From JAHEDH01 sp963753285 (GTDB lineage: Bacteria > Actinomycetota > Acidimicrobiia > Spongiisociales > ZC4RG35): a stretch of DNA of 64,000 nucleotides. The stretch lies in contig CAVWBT010000002.1 in NCBI GenBank assembly GCA_963753285.1, forward strand, positions 136,093 to 200,092, in the 5' to 3' direction. The position numbers and the translations under genes are program-made. Positions 1 to 8,252 of the stretch are shown here, piece after piece (the stretch's first letter is position 1; each line of letters starts with the position of its first letter). The notes beneath the pieces were generated by a model. The model worked only from the letters and a program-made list of their open reading frames with translations, searched no databases and was not told the DNA's origin.

Positions 1-1
1 G

Positions 2-970
2 GTCAATGCCATCAACCGGATGATCGAATCGGGAGTCCGCGGGGTCGAGTTCATCGCCTTGAACACCGACGCGCAGGCGCTGCTGATGTCGGACGCCGAC
101 GTCAAGCTCGACATCGGCCGTGAGATCACGAGAGGACTCGGCGCCGGCGCCAACCCCGAGATCGGGCGGGCCGCCGCCGAGGCACATCGGGCCGAGCTCG
201 AAGAGGTGCTCAAGGGTGCCGACATGGTGTTCATCACCGCCGGTGAGGGTGGTGGCACCGGGACCGGAGGCGCCCCGATCGTGGCCGAGGCCGCCAAGAG
301 CCTCGGGGCCTTGACCGTCGGAGTCGTCACCCGCCCCTTCGGATTCGAGGGTCGCAGACGAGCAGTGCACGCCGAGCAGGGCATCCAGGCGCTTCGCGAC
401 GCCGTCGACACGCTCATCGTGATCCCCAACGACCGGCTGCTCGAGGTGGGCGACCCCAAGGCACCCATCACCGACACATTCCGGCTCGCCGATGAGATCC
501 TCACAAATGGAGTCGCCGGGATCACGAACCTGATCACGACACCGGGTCTCATCAACGTCGACTTCGCAGACGTCAAGACCGTCATGTCCGACGCAGGAAC
601 GGCCGTCATGGGCATCGGACGGGCTTCGGGGGACGAGCGGGCCACCCAGGCCTCCCAGCGGGCGATCTCGTCTCCGATGCTCGAGACGTCGATGGATGGC
701 GCCAAGGGCGTGCTCCTGTCGGTCGCCGGGCCCTCGTCGATGACGCTCCACGAGGCCACGACTGCTGCCAAGGTGGTCTCCGCCAGCGCGGATCCCGAGG
801 CCGACATCATCTTCGGAGCGATCGTCGACGACGAGCTGGGCGAGGAGATGCGGGTGACCGTGATCGCAGCCGGCTTCGACAAGGGCGGGCGGGGCCGGCC
901 CCGGAACTCCGAGGCCGCTCGTAGGCCGGGCGAGGGCGGAGTCGACATCCCGTCATTCGTTCAGGGGTGA
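2..970 (+). CDS. ftsZ: Cell-division GTPase FtsZ (5' truncated by window edge)
   Basis: Tubulin-like GTPase that polymerises into the Z-ring at mid-cell. The frame is open from base 2, starting inside the N-terminal VNAINRMIES segment, so roughly the first 25 residues lie outside the window. The tubulin signature GGGTGTGGAP is present, followed by the NDRLLEVGD and TDTFRLADEIL segments typical of FtsZ. The protein ends DIPSFVQG, the conserved C-terminal peptide that binds SepF and other partners, after a short linker. The stop overlaps the GTG start of pgeF, and the next genes (pgeF, yggS, sepF, yggT, divIVA) form the usual Gram-positive division cluster. Identification is certain; only the 5' end is missing. 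Confidence 0.98.
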   Translation, partial: VNAINRMIESGVRGVEFIALNTDAQALLMSDADVKLDIGREITRGLGAGANPEIGRAAAEAHRAELEEVLKGADMVFITAGEGGGTGTGGAPIVAEAAKSLGALTVGVVTRPFGFEGRRRAVHAEQGIQALRDAVDTLIVIPNDRLLEVGDPKAPITDTFRLADEILTNGVAGITNLITTPGLINVDFADVKTVMSDAGTAVMGIGRASGDERATQASQRAISSPMLETSMDGAKGVLLSVAGPSSMTLHEATTAAKVVSASADPEADIIFGAIVDDELGEEMRVTVIAAGFDKGGRGRPRNSEAARRPGEGGVDIPSFVQG

Positions 971-1590
971 GTGTTCACGGCCTGGCCGTGTTCACCGAAT
1001 CCGGTGACGGCGACCTCCGAGGCGACCTCGACGCCAGGAGGCGCCTGAGCGCCCGCCTCGGAATCTCCGAGCGTTGGGCGGTCGTCGACCAGGTCCACGG
1101 CTCGGCGGTGGTCGACGTGGAAGAGCCCGGACCTCACGGCCCGGCCGACGCGTTGTTCACCGAGGTGCCGGATCTCCCGCTCGCAGTGTTCACCGCCGAC
1201 TGCGCCGGTGTGGTCATGATCGCCGACGATGCGATCGGCGTCGCCCATGCCGGATGGCGGGGTGCTGCGGCCGGCGTCGTCACGGCCCTGCGCTCCCGTT
1301 TCGAGGCGGCAGGCCTGCAGGTGCGTCGGGCTGTCATCGGCCCGCACATCCGATCGTGCTGTTTCGAGGTCGGATCCGAGGTCGCCGAGCGTTTCCCCGA
1401 ACACGTCGCCGAGACGACCTGGGGGACGACATCGGTCGATCTCGCCGGGGTGATCGGAGCGCAACTGGCCGGGATCGACGTGACCGACTTCACGGCCTGC
1501 ACCCACCACGAGGGCTCGTGGTTCTCACACCGTCGGGATTCGGACCCCCGCCGGCTGGCTTCGCTGGCAGTGAGGCGCTCGGATGCCTGA
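967..1590 (+). CDS. pgeF: Peptidoglycan editing factor / polyphenol-oxidase (laccase) domain protein
   Basis: Member of the YfiH/YlmD (DUF152) family: purine-nucleoside-phosphorylase and laccase-like activities are described for the family, and PgeF has a role in cell-wall composition. Family motifs are all visible: QVHG at residues 42-45, TADC at 76-79, HAGWRG at 94-99, IGPHI near 120 and the C-terminal HHEGSWFSHRRD. The GTG start lies within the ftsZ stop (GTGA), so translation is probably coupled. At 207 residues it is slightly shorter than the usual 230-270, because the N-terminus begins directly at the first beta strand. The final 8 bp overlap the yggS start. The position between ftsZ and yggS is conserved in actinobacteria. 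Confidence 0.93.
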   Translation: MSVHGLAVFTESGDGDLRGDLDARRRLSARLGISERWAVVDQVHGSAVVDVEEPGPHGPADALFTEVPDLPLAVFTADCAGVVMIADDAIGVAHAGWRGAAAGVVTALRSRFEAAGLQVRRAVIGPHIRSCCFEVGSEVAERFPEHVAETTWGTTSVDLAGVIGAQLAGIDVTDFTACTHHEGSWFSHRRDSDPRRLASLAVRRSDA

Positions 1591-2245
1591 ACTCGCCGAC
1601 CGCTACGCGGCCGTCATCGATCGCATCCGGACGGCCGCCGACGACGCCGGGAGGAATCCCGATGACGTGGCGCTGGTTGCGGTGTCGAAGGGAAGAGACG
1701 TCTCGACCATCAAGAGCCTCTACGACCTCGGGCATCGCGACTTCGGCGAGAACCGCGCCCAGGAACTGAGGGAGAAGGTCCCTGAACTCCCCGACGACAT
1801 CAGATGGCACTTCATCGGCCCACTCCAATCGAACAAGGTACGAATCGTCAGGCCTGCGGTGTACGCGTTGCACTCGCTGGATCGCATGAGTCTGGCCACG
1901 GCCTGGATGAAGGGCGCCGGCAGCCCGCCGGTGGCCTACCTTCAGGTGAACATCGGGGATGAGGAACAGAAGTCCGGCGTGGCGGTCGCCGAGGTCGGCG
2001 AGACCCTTGAGCGGCTCGCCCGGCTGTCGCTCCCGGTGGTCGGTCTCATGGCCATCCCGCCAGTCACGGATGAACCAGAGGAAACGCGCAGATACTTCGT
2101 CGCGATGCGTGATCTGCGGGATCGAGTCGTCGCCGCCAACCCCCGCGTGCGTGGCCTCTCGATGGGGATGACGAACGACTTCGACGTCGCGGTCTCCGAG
2201 GGTGCAACGGTGATACGTGTCGGGCGGGCTATCTTTCAGGACTGA
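1583..2245 (+). CDS. yggS: YggS-family pyridoxal-5'-phosphate homeostasis protein
   Basis: PLP-binding protein with an alanine-racemase-like TIM barrel; the family maintains free-PLP levels and has no established catalytic reaction. The PLP lysine is K36 in LVAVSKGRD, followed by FGENRAQELREK (about 54-65) and WHFIGPLQSNK, all family hallmarks; the C-terminus carries LSMGMTNDFDVAV, the phosphate-binding region. ATG 1583 overlaps pgeF by 8 bp, so the two are co-translated. Length 220 residues is normal. It sits immediately upstream of sepF, as in Bacillus (ylmD-ylmE-sepF) and many actinobacteria. Confidence 0.95.
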   Translation: MPELADRYAAVIDRIRTAADDAGRNPDDVALVAVSKGRDVSTIKSLYDLGHRDFGENRAQELREKVPELPDDIRWHFIGPLQSNKVRIVRPAVYALHSLDRMSLATAWMKGAGSPPVAYLQVNIGDEEQKSGVAVAEVGETLERLARLSLPVVGLMAIPPVTDEPEETRRYFVAMRDLRDRVVAANPRVRGLSMGMTNDFDVAVSEGATVIRVGRAIFQD

Positions 2246-2254
2246 GGTTTCAAC

Positions 2255-2779
2255 ATGTCTTCACTGTTTTCCAAAGCACTGGTCTATCTCGGGCTCGTCG
2301 ACGAGGGTGAGATGGACGCAGACGCGCCACCCGCCCAGGGGCCGCCGCGGCAATCCGTCGCGCCTCCTGCACCCGAGAACGTTCGGTCGCTCGGCCCCGA
2401 CGAAGGGCGCAGGGTCGAACCGCCGGCGTCGGCATCTCGGACGTCGGCCAGACGCTCCGACGTCCCGTCGGTCGCAGGTGTCCGGGCGATCCGACCTGAA
2501 TCCCGCGCCGACATCCTGGTGATCGAGGAGTTCGGCGACGCCAAGATCCTCGCCGACCGGGTTCGTGAGATGGTCCCCGTCGTCCTGGACTTCCGCACGG
2601 CAGACGAGGAACTGGTTCGCCGGGTCGTGGACTTCTCCTCCGGGCTGATCTACGCACTCGACGGGACGATGAGCAAGGTCGGGGAGGGGCTCGTACTCGT
2701 GCTTCCTCCGAACATGACGCTCGACGAGACCGAGAAGCGTCGACTGGCCAGCCTCGGTGCATACGAGGAGCGGATCTGA
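2255..2779 (+). CDS. sepF: Cell-division protein SepF
   Basis: Membrane-anchoring partner of FtsZ that polymerises and bundles FtsZ filaments. The N-terminal amphipathic helix (MSSLFSKALVYLGL) fits a membrane anchor. A disordered Pro/Ala-rich linker covers about residues 20-80. The conserved SepF core (about 82-165) contains ADILVIEEFGDAKILADRVR and the FSSGLIYALDGTMSKVGEGL segment. At 174 residues it is of usual actinobacterial length. It starts 10 bp after yggS and ends 3 bp before yggT, consistent with one operon. Confidence 0.95.
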   Translation: MSSLFSKALVYLGLVDEGEMDADAPPAQGPPRQSVAPPAPENVRSLGPDEGRRVEPPASASRTSARRSDVPSVAGVRAIRPESRADILVIEEFGDAKILADRVREMVPVVLDFRTADEELVRRVVDFSSGLIYALDGTMSKVGEGLVLVLPPNMTLDETEKRRLASLGAYEERI

Positions 2780-2782
2780 CTC

Positions 2783-3034
2783 ATGGGAATCGTGTGCACC
2801 ATTCTCCAGATCTATTCACTTGCGGTCATCGCATGGGTGATCCTCTCGTGGGTTCAGGTCCCGAGAGACCATCCGGTCGCGAAGGTTCAGCTGCTGCTCG
2901 ATCGGATCATCTATCCGGTCATCCTTCCGCTGCGGCGGGTCATGCCGTCACCCCGAGTCGGTGGAGCGATGCTCGATCTCTCGCCGATCGTCCTCATCCT
3001 CGGCATCGCCATCCTCCGTGGCGTGATCTGTTGA
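2783..3034 (+). CDS. yggT: YggT-family integral membrane protein
   Basis: Small (83 aa) protein with two predicted membrane helices: about residues 3-20 (VCTILQIYSLAVIAWVILSW) and 62-82 (LDLSPIVLILGIAILRGVIC). The loop between them carries RIIYPVILPLRRVMP, a YggT-family signature. The family sits between sepF and divIVA in many Gram-positives, where it is thought to affect osmotic or division functions; no reaction is known. It is 3 bp downstream of sepF. About 70 bp separate it from divIVA and contain a possible separate -10 box (TAAGCT at 3066-3071). Confidence 0.9.
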   Translation: MGIVCTILQIYSLAVIAWVILSWVQVPRDHPVAKVQLLLDRIIYPVILPLRRVMPSPRVGGAMLDLSPIVLILGIAILRGVIC

Positions 3035-3102
3035 GACAAAGCACCGAATCCGAAGGTGCGACTCCTAAGCTTTGAACCGCTCTCCGTGACCGAGGTTTCG
3101 AC

Positions 3103-3906
3103 ATGCCGCTGACACCGATCGATGTTCAACAGAAGACCTTCGCCACCGCGCTGCGTGGATACGACCTCGACGAGGTCGACGACTTCCTCGACGCCGTCGT
3201 CGTGGCGCTGAAGGACTACGACCAGCGTCTCTCCGACGCCCAGGAGCGGATCAGCACACTCGAGGCCGAGCTCAACGACAAAGGCGACGCCGAGGGCGCA
3301 ATCGCACGGGCGCTCGTGGCGGCTCAGCGGTCTGCGGACGCCATCGTCGCCGACGCCAAGGAAGAGGCACAGCGCATCCTCTCGGACGCGGACAGTGAAG
3401 CGAATGAGTTGGCCGAGGCCAGGGATTCCGAACGGCGTCGCCTCCAGGCGGAGATCGACGATCTCCGCAGTAAGGTGTCATCGGTCCGGAGCAGCGTCGC
3501 AGAGTTGACGGCCGCGATCCCGGTCACGCTCGACGAGATCGACGAGGTCCTCGATTCCAACTCCGAGGAGCCTGCCGGGGCGACCTTCGATGCTGCGGTC
3601 CCGGTCGGCGGATACGAGATCGCTCCCGAGCCGGAAGCAGAACAAGTCGTCGAGGCGCCCGAAGCAGAGGTGGACCTCACGGCATCGGTGGTCGACGACG
3701 TCGCCGACGAAAGCGACTGGCACGATGAGGAGGACTCCGAGGACGAGTTCGGTGACCAGGCCCGTCACCTCGCCGTCGATGAACCGTCCGGTGAGCTCCC
3801 GACGATCGAGGAACTCTCCGAGCGGATCGACAGCGCCTTCGACGACATCGTGGACGAGGCCGGCGAGGTCAGCGAGGGCGCTCAGCGCCCCTGGGAAGAC
3901 GGCTGA
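3103..3906 (+). CDS. divIVA: DivIVA / Wag31-type polar growth and division protein
   Basis: Coiled-coil scaffold that binds negatively curved membrane at poles and septa; in actinobacteria it organises polar cell-wall growth. The N-terminal lipid-binding domain is clear: PLTPIDVQQKTFATALRGYD followed by LDEVDDFLDAVV (residues 1-36). Residues about 40-150 form a heptad coiled coil (DAQERISTLEAELN; AEARDSERRRLQAEIDDL). The remainder is a long acidic disordered tail (many D/E) ending QRPWEDG. Length 267 residues is in the family range. It lies downstream of the sepF-yggT pair in the same orientation and is convergent with ileS, with 79 bp between the two stop codons. Confidence 0.93.
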   Translation: MPLTPIDVQQKTFATALRGYDLDEVDDFLDAVVVALKDYDQRLSDAQERISTLEAELNDKGDAEGAIARALVAAQRSADAIVADAKEEAQRILSDADSEANELAEARDSERRRLQAEIDDLRSKVSSVRSSVAELTAAIPVTLDEIDEVLDSNSEEPAGATFDAAVPVGGYEIAPEPEAEQVVEAPEAEVDLTASVVDDVADESDWHDEEDSEDEFGDQARHLAVDEPSGELPTIEELSERIDSAFDDIVDEAGEVSEGAQRPWEDG

Positions 3907-3985
3907 ATTCGGCGTCTCACGTCTCACGTCCACCTGGTCTCGGCTCGCGTGATGGTGAGCCAAGCGCCGATTGTCAGAACTGGGT

Positions 3986-6900
3986 TCAGGCTCGGCTGAT
4001 ATCCAACGCCACGGCGTGGCCATCCAACTCGGATGTGGGAGCAGCGGCTCCCTGTGTCACGTCGACAGCCAGCACCTCGCTCGAGATCGTGTCGAGATGG
4101 GTCTCGAACGCCCGTTTCACGAGGTCATCGTCGGAGGACCACGTGATCGTGATCCGGTCGGTGACGTCGAATCCCGAGTCTCGGCGCATCTGCTGGACCC
4201 GGCTGACGATCTCGCGAGCCATGCCTTCGGCCCGGAGGCCGTCGGTGAGGGTCGTGTCGAGCGCGACCGCCAGCGCACCCTCGGTGTGGACGACGACACC
4301 CGGGAGTGCGGTGCGTGAGATCACGAGGTCATCGAGTGTGAGTGTCTCGCCCAGGACCTCGACTGCTTCTCCATCGAGGACCGGTGCGAGCTCGTCGGGG
4401 GTCAAGCCCGCCACGGCGCCGGCGATCTCCTTGACGCGGGGACCGAACCGGGGGCCGAGCTTGGAGAAGTCGCACTTGGCACTCAGGGTCACGAGCTCGG
4501 ACTCGTCACGGCTCGACCGCACCGACTTGACGTTCAGCTCCTCGGCGATCAGATCGGCATGCTCGGTCACCGCACGCACGACCCTCGGATCGTGCGTGAG
4601 GATCGTCGCCTCCGCCAGCGGCTGACGTGTTCTGAGCTTCTCGCTCGTGCGGATCGACCGACCGAGCGCGACGACGGCCCGAACGACCCGGATCTGGGCT
4701 TCGAGCTCTGTGTCGATCAACTCCGGCACTGCCTGCGGGAAGTCGCAATGATGCACACTCACCGGTGCCTCCGGGTCGACCCGGACGACCAGTTCCTGAT
4801 ACAGCCGTTCCGTCACGAACGGGAGAACCGGTGCCAACGTCTTGGAGAAGGTCGTGAGGACCTCGTAGAGCGTCGCAAAGGCGGCGAGCTTGTCCGCGTC
4901 GCTGCCGGTGTCTCCGGTCCGCGCTGCCCAGAACCTGCGCCGGGATCGCCGCACGTACCAGTTGGTCAGGTCCTCGATGAACGCCAACGTCGGCGGGACC
5001 ACGTCGTACAGGTAGTAGCCCTCCATGTTCTCGTTGACCGAGGCGATGAGGCTCTGGAGCACCGAAACGATCCAGCGATCGAGCTCGGGACGCTCCGCGA
5101 TCGGCGGTGCCGCTGCGAGGTCGGCTGCAGTGATCCCGTCGGCCCCGGCATACGTCGTGAAGAACGAGAAGGTGTTCCAGAGGGGCAAGAGCACCGTCCT
5201 GACGACCTCTCGGACGCCGTCTTCGGAGAAGCGAAGTGGTTCCGCCCGGAGGACGGGGGAGTTGATCATGAATGCCCGGGCGGCGTCGGCCCCGAACTGG
5301 TCGAAGATCTCGAACGGATCCGGGTAGTTCTTCAGGCTCTTCGACATCTTCCGGCCGTCCTCGGCCAGGATCATCCCGTTCACCACGCAGTTCTGGAACG
5401 CCGGCTCGTCGAACAGCGCCCCCGCCAGCACGTGCAATGTGTAGAACCAGCCGCGGGTCTGATCGAGACCCTCGGCGATGAACCTCGCCGGGAACGCCGA
5501 ATCGAACCGTTCGGTGTTCTCGAACGGGTAGTGCAGCTGCCCGTATGGCATCGAGCCGGACTCGAACCAGCAGTCGAGCACCTCGGGCGTGCGGGTCATC
5601 GTCCCGTCGCACTCGCCGCAGGCGAAGGTCACCGGGTCCACGATGTGCTTGTGGAGGTCGTCGAGGCGGACGCCCGACCGTTCTTCGAGCTCGTCGATCG
5701 AACCGATGCAGACCTTGTGGTCACCCTGATCGCACACCCAGATGGGGATGCACGAGCCCCAGTAGCGGTTGCGTGAGATCGCCCAGTCCCGGGCACCCTC
5801 GAGCCAGTTGCCGAATCGGCGCTGGCCGACGTAGTCGGGCACCCAGTGGATCGTGTCGTTCAGCTCGACCAGCCGATCCTTGAAGGCCTCGACCTGGACG
5901 AACCAGGTCGGGATCGCCTTGTAGATAAGTGGGGTGCCCGTCCGATAGCAGAACGGGTACGAGTGACGGATCTGGTCCCGCCGAACCAGCAGGCCGCGCT
6001 CCTTGAGCAGATCCATGAGGACGCCGTCTGCCTCCTTGATGTTCATGCCGGCGACCTCTGGAACGTCGTCGGTGAAGCGCCCTTCGAGGTCGACCGGGTC
6101 GACGAGCACGTCGAGCCCGGCCGCCTGAAGCGCGAAGAAGTCCGCTTCTCCATAGGCGGGGGCCATGTGCACCAGACCGGTGCCCTCATCGGTCGTGACA
6201 TCCGGCGATTCGATGACGCGGAACGCCCCGCGGTCTCGCTCTTCCCCGAAGTGATCGAAGGGAGGGGCGTACTCGGTGCCGATCAGATCGCTTCCGTGGG
6301 CCCTGGCCGAGACGTCCGGATCATCGAGGTAGGTGCCGATCCGGTCGGTGGCGATCCAGGTGGGCGCCCCGCCCAGGACGACCTGGGAGTACTCGATGTC
6401 AGCGCCGACCGCGATCGCGAGGTTCCCCGGCAGGGTCCACGGTGTGGTCGTCCAGATCAGCAGCCGGTCGCCGGTCGAGACCGGGCCGTGATCGGCCGTC
6501 ACCTCCAGCGTCACGGTGATCGACGGGTCGTCGGTGTCGCGGTAGTCGAGATTGGCCTCGAAGTTCGACAGCGGAGTCGTCGCCCCCCACGAGTAGGGGA
6601 GGACCTTGAAATCCTCGTAGATCAGGCCCTTGTCCCAGAGCCGTTTGAAGACCCACCAGACCGACTCCATGAAGTCGGTGTCCATGGTCTTGTAGTCGTT
6701 GTCGAAGTCGACCCATCTGCCCAACCGGCGGGTGATCCGCCGCCAGTTCTCGGTGTTCGCCTGGACTTCGGCGCGGCACTCCTCGTTGAAGCGGTCGATC
6801 CCGTATTCGGTGATCTGGCGGGGCCCGGAGATCCCCAGCCGCTTCTCGACCTCCATCTCGACGGGGAGGCCGTGGGTGTCCCAGCCGAATCGACGCTCGA

Positions 6901-7153
6901 CCCGATAGCCGCGCATCGCCCAGTAGCGGGGGACGACGTCCTTGATCACGCCGGCCAACAGGTTGCCGTAGTGGGGGCTTCCAGTTGGGAACGGTGGTCC
7001 GTCGTAGAAGATGTACTCGTTGTCGGCCGGGCGCAGTTCGACCTGCTGGGGGAAGGCGTCGGTGCGATCCCAGAGTTCGAGGATCTCGGTTTCGAGGGCG
7101 GGAATGTCGATGGCTGCCTCGGCGCGAGGGAAGTCTGTGGTCTTGTCGCTCAT
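3986..7153 (-). CDS. ileS: Isoleucyl-tRNA synthetase (eukaryote-like type 2, about 1055 aa)
   Basis: Charges tRNA-Ile with isoleucine. The class I signature is SPHYGN at residues 59-64 (HIGH equivalent) and the KMSKS loop GRKMSKSLKN is near residue 600. Between them is the large CP1 editing domain, including WTTTPWTLPGNLA. A Cys pair (ACGECDG) lies in the catalytic half. Length and C-terminal extension match the eukaryote-like IleS2 group, often linked to mupirocin tolerance (family knowledge, not shown here). The frame is open 25 codons further upstream, but the ATG at 7153 has AGGAG 8 bases before it and a TACCAT -10 box at 7186-7181, so I use that start. Divergent from the DksA-like gene. 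Confidence 0.96.
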   Translation of the reverse strand: MSDKTTDFPRAEAAIDIPALETEILELWDRTDAFPQQVELRPADNEYIFYDGPPFPTGSPHYGNLLAGVIKDVVPRYWAMRGYRVERRFGWDTHGLPVEMEVEKRLGISGPRQITEYGIDRFNEECRAEVQANTENWRRITRRLGRWVDFDNDYKTMDTDFMESVWWVFKRLWDKGLIYEDFKVLPYSWGATTPLSNFEANLDYRDTDDPSITVTLEVTADHGPVSTGDRLLIWTTTPWTLPGNLAIAVGADIEYSQVVLGGAPTWIATDRIGTYLDDPDVSARAHGSDLIGTEYAPPFDHFGEERDRGAFRVIESPDVTTDEGTGLVHMAPAYGEADFFALQAAGLDVLVDPVDLEGRFTDDVPEVAGMNIKEADGVLMDLLKERGLLVRRDQIRHSYPFCYRTGTPLIYKAIPTWFVQVEAFKDRLVELNDTIHWVPDYVGQRRFGNWLEGARDWAISRNRYWGSCIPIWVCDQGDHKVCIGSIDELEERSGVRLDDLHKHIVDPVTFACGECDGTMTRTPEVLDCWFESGSMPYGQLHYPFENTERFDSAFPARFIAEGLDQTRGWFYTLHVLAGALFDEPAFQNCVVNGMILAEDGRKMSKSLKNYPDPFEIFDQFGADAARAFMINSPVLRAEPLRFSEDGVREVVRTVLLPLWNTFSFFTTYAGADGITAADLAAAPPIAERPELDRWIVSVLQSLIASVNENMEGYYLYDVVPPTLAFIEDLTNWYVRRSRRRFWAARTGDTGSDADKLAAFATLYEVLTTFSKTLAPVLPFVTERLYQELVVRVDPEAPVSVHHCDFPQAVPELIDTELEAQIRVVRAVVALGRSIRTSEKLRTRQPLAEATILTHDPRVVRAVTEHADLIAEELNVKSVRSSRDESELVTLSAKCDFSKLGPRFGPRVKEIAGAVAGLTPDELAPVLDGEAVEVLGETLTLDDLVISRTALPGVVVHTEGALAVALDTTLTDGLRAEGMAREIVSRVQQMRRDSGFDVTDRITITWSSDDDLVKRAFETHLDTISSEVLAVDVTQGAAAPTSELDGHAVALDISRA

Positions 7154-7250
7154 GAGTGCAGCTCCTGGATCAAAACGGCAATGGTACGCCGCGCCGCCCA
7201 CTCCTCCAGACGGGTTTGGCTGTCCCACGCACTGATCTGCTGTCGGCGGT

Positions 7251-7313
7251 CGGCCATCGGCTGTCCGACCGTGGACCGAACATCCGATCCGGACAGCCGA
7301 AATCTGATGGCCG
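7251..7313. repeat. Large stem-loop in the ileS / dksA-like divergent region
   Basis: CGGCTGTCCG (7258-7267) is a perfect inverted repeat of CGGACAGCCG (7290-7299). An outer arm, CGGCCATC (7251-7258) with GATGGCCG (7306-7313), extends the stem with a 6-nt bulge. It lies between the ileS promoter and the promoter of the DksA-like gene. It could be an operator-scale palindrome or a structured transcript. No T-box core sequence was recognised. Confidence 0.55.
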
Positions 7314-7401
7314 GCAGGACTTCGCTGGACGAGACAGTGACCTTCTCCTCTCAGCGTCCGGCGCGGAACGGGCTAGTGTGCCGTCCCACACAGGAGGTCC
7401 A

Positions 7402-7773
7402 ATGGCCCGTTCGCTCGCCAAATCGACACTGAAGAAGTTCAAGAGCCAGCTCGAAGAGGAGAAGGAACGGCTCGTCGCGCTCATCGAGGAGCGCGAGCGC
7501 GAGATGGAAGAGGCCAAGGCGACCGAGACCGCTTCGGAGCGGAACCCGGATCCCGACAGCGCCGATGCAGCTTCGATGAAGTTCGAGTACATGAAAGAGA
7601 TGTCGCTCGAGCGCAACAGCCTGGACCTGCTGAACAAGGTGGACCACGCCCTGGGGCGAGTGAACGCCGGGACCTACGGGATCTGTGAGTCGTGCGGGGA
7701 AGCGATTCCCGTCGCTCGGCTCGATGTACTGCCCTACGCAACCACGTGCGTGAACTGCGCCCGGAAGGCGTGA
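7402..7773 (+). CDS. DksA/TraR-type C4 zinc-finger protein
   Basis: 123-residue protein with an N-terminal coiled coil (about 5-85, Lys/Glu-rich) and a C-terminal C4 zinc finger: CESCGEAIPVARL then CVNC, spacing C-X2-C-X17-C-X2-C. This is the DksA/TraR layout. Relatives insert the coiled coil into the RNA polymerase secondary channel; whether this one does so is inference. The start was chosen at ATG 7402 because AGGAGG sits at 7392-7397 and a TAGTGT -10 box at 7374-7379; the frame stays open upstream without support. Its TGA overlaps the GTG start of lspA, so lspA and rluD are probably co-transcribed with it. Confidence 0.88.
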   Translation: MARSLAKSTLKKFKSQLEEEKERLVALIEEREREMEEAKATETASERNPDPDSADAASMKFEYMKEMSLERNSLDLLNKVDHALGRVNAGTYGICESCGEAIPVARLDVLPYATTCVNCARKA

Positions 7774-8252
7774 TCCGTCGTCAGATGGCAATCGGCCTCG
7801 GCATCAGCGGGGCCGTCGTCGTCGTCGATCTCCTCACGAAGCGGTACGCCGCTACCACGTTCAAGACCGACCCGGTCGAGGTCATCCCGGGCGTCCTCGA
7901 CTTCGTCTACACCGAGAACTTCGGAGCGTCCTTCTCGCTGTTCCAGGACTTCGGCTGGTTTCTGTCGCTGGCTGCTGTCGTCGCCGCGGGGATCGTGGTG
8001 AACGCGCTTCGCCATGCTCGCCCTCTCGGTGAGGTGATCGCCTTCGGCCTGATCGGCGGGGGAGCGGTCGGGAACCTGATCGACCGGCTGACCCGTGGCG
8101 AGGGCCTCACCGACGGCGGTGTGATCGACTGGATCCGCCTTCCCAACTTCCCGGTGTTCAACATCGCCGATTCGTCGATCACGGTCGCCGTGGTCCTGCT
8201 CATCCTGATGGCCTGGCGAAGCGAACGAGCCGAGAAGGCCGTCGCGACGTGA
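7770..8252 (+). CDS. lspA: Lipoprotein signal peptidase (signal peptidase II)
   Basis: Aspartyl protease in the cytoplasmic membrane that removes signal peptides from prolipoproteins. Family motifs with numbering from GTG 7770: VDLLTKRYA (19-27), YTENFGASFSL (47-57), GGAVGNLIDR with catalytic Asp105, and FPVFNIADS with catalytic Asp134. Four hydrophobic segments are visible and the length (160) is standard. The GTG start overlaps the stop of the zinc-finger gene; an internal ATG at 7785 is the alternative. The 3' end overlaps the rluD start (GTGA), the common lspA-rluD pair. A likely substrate in this window is the FAS1 lipoprotein at 35.9 kb. Confidence 0.95.
   Translation: MIRRQMAIGLGISGAVVVVDLLTKRYAATTFKTDPVEVIPGVLDFVYTENFGASFSLFQDFGWFLSLAAVVAAGIVVNALRHARPLGEVIAFGLIGGGAVGNLIDRLTRGEGLTDGGVIDWIRLPNFPVFNIADSSITVAVVLLILMAWRSERAEKAVAT

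Noticed and set aside
3942..3961. Terminator between divIVA and ileS (GGCTC...GAGCC)
   Set aside because: Only a 5-bp stem with a 10-nt loop, too weak to call.
7154..7401. T-box leader for ileS
   Set aside because: No T-box core or specifier loop recognised, and the likely -10 box leaves only about 20-25 nt of leader.
5846..7432. A 528-codon frame antisense to ileS
   Set aside because: A shadow frame of ileS; no recognisable domains, and it runs through the divergent promoter region.
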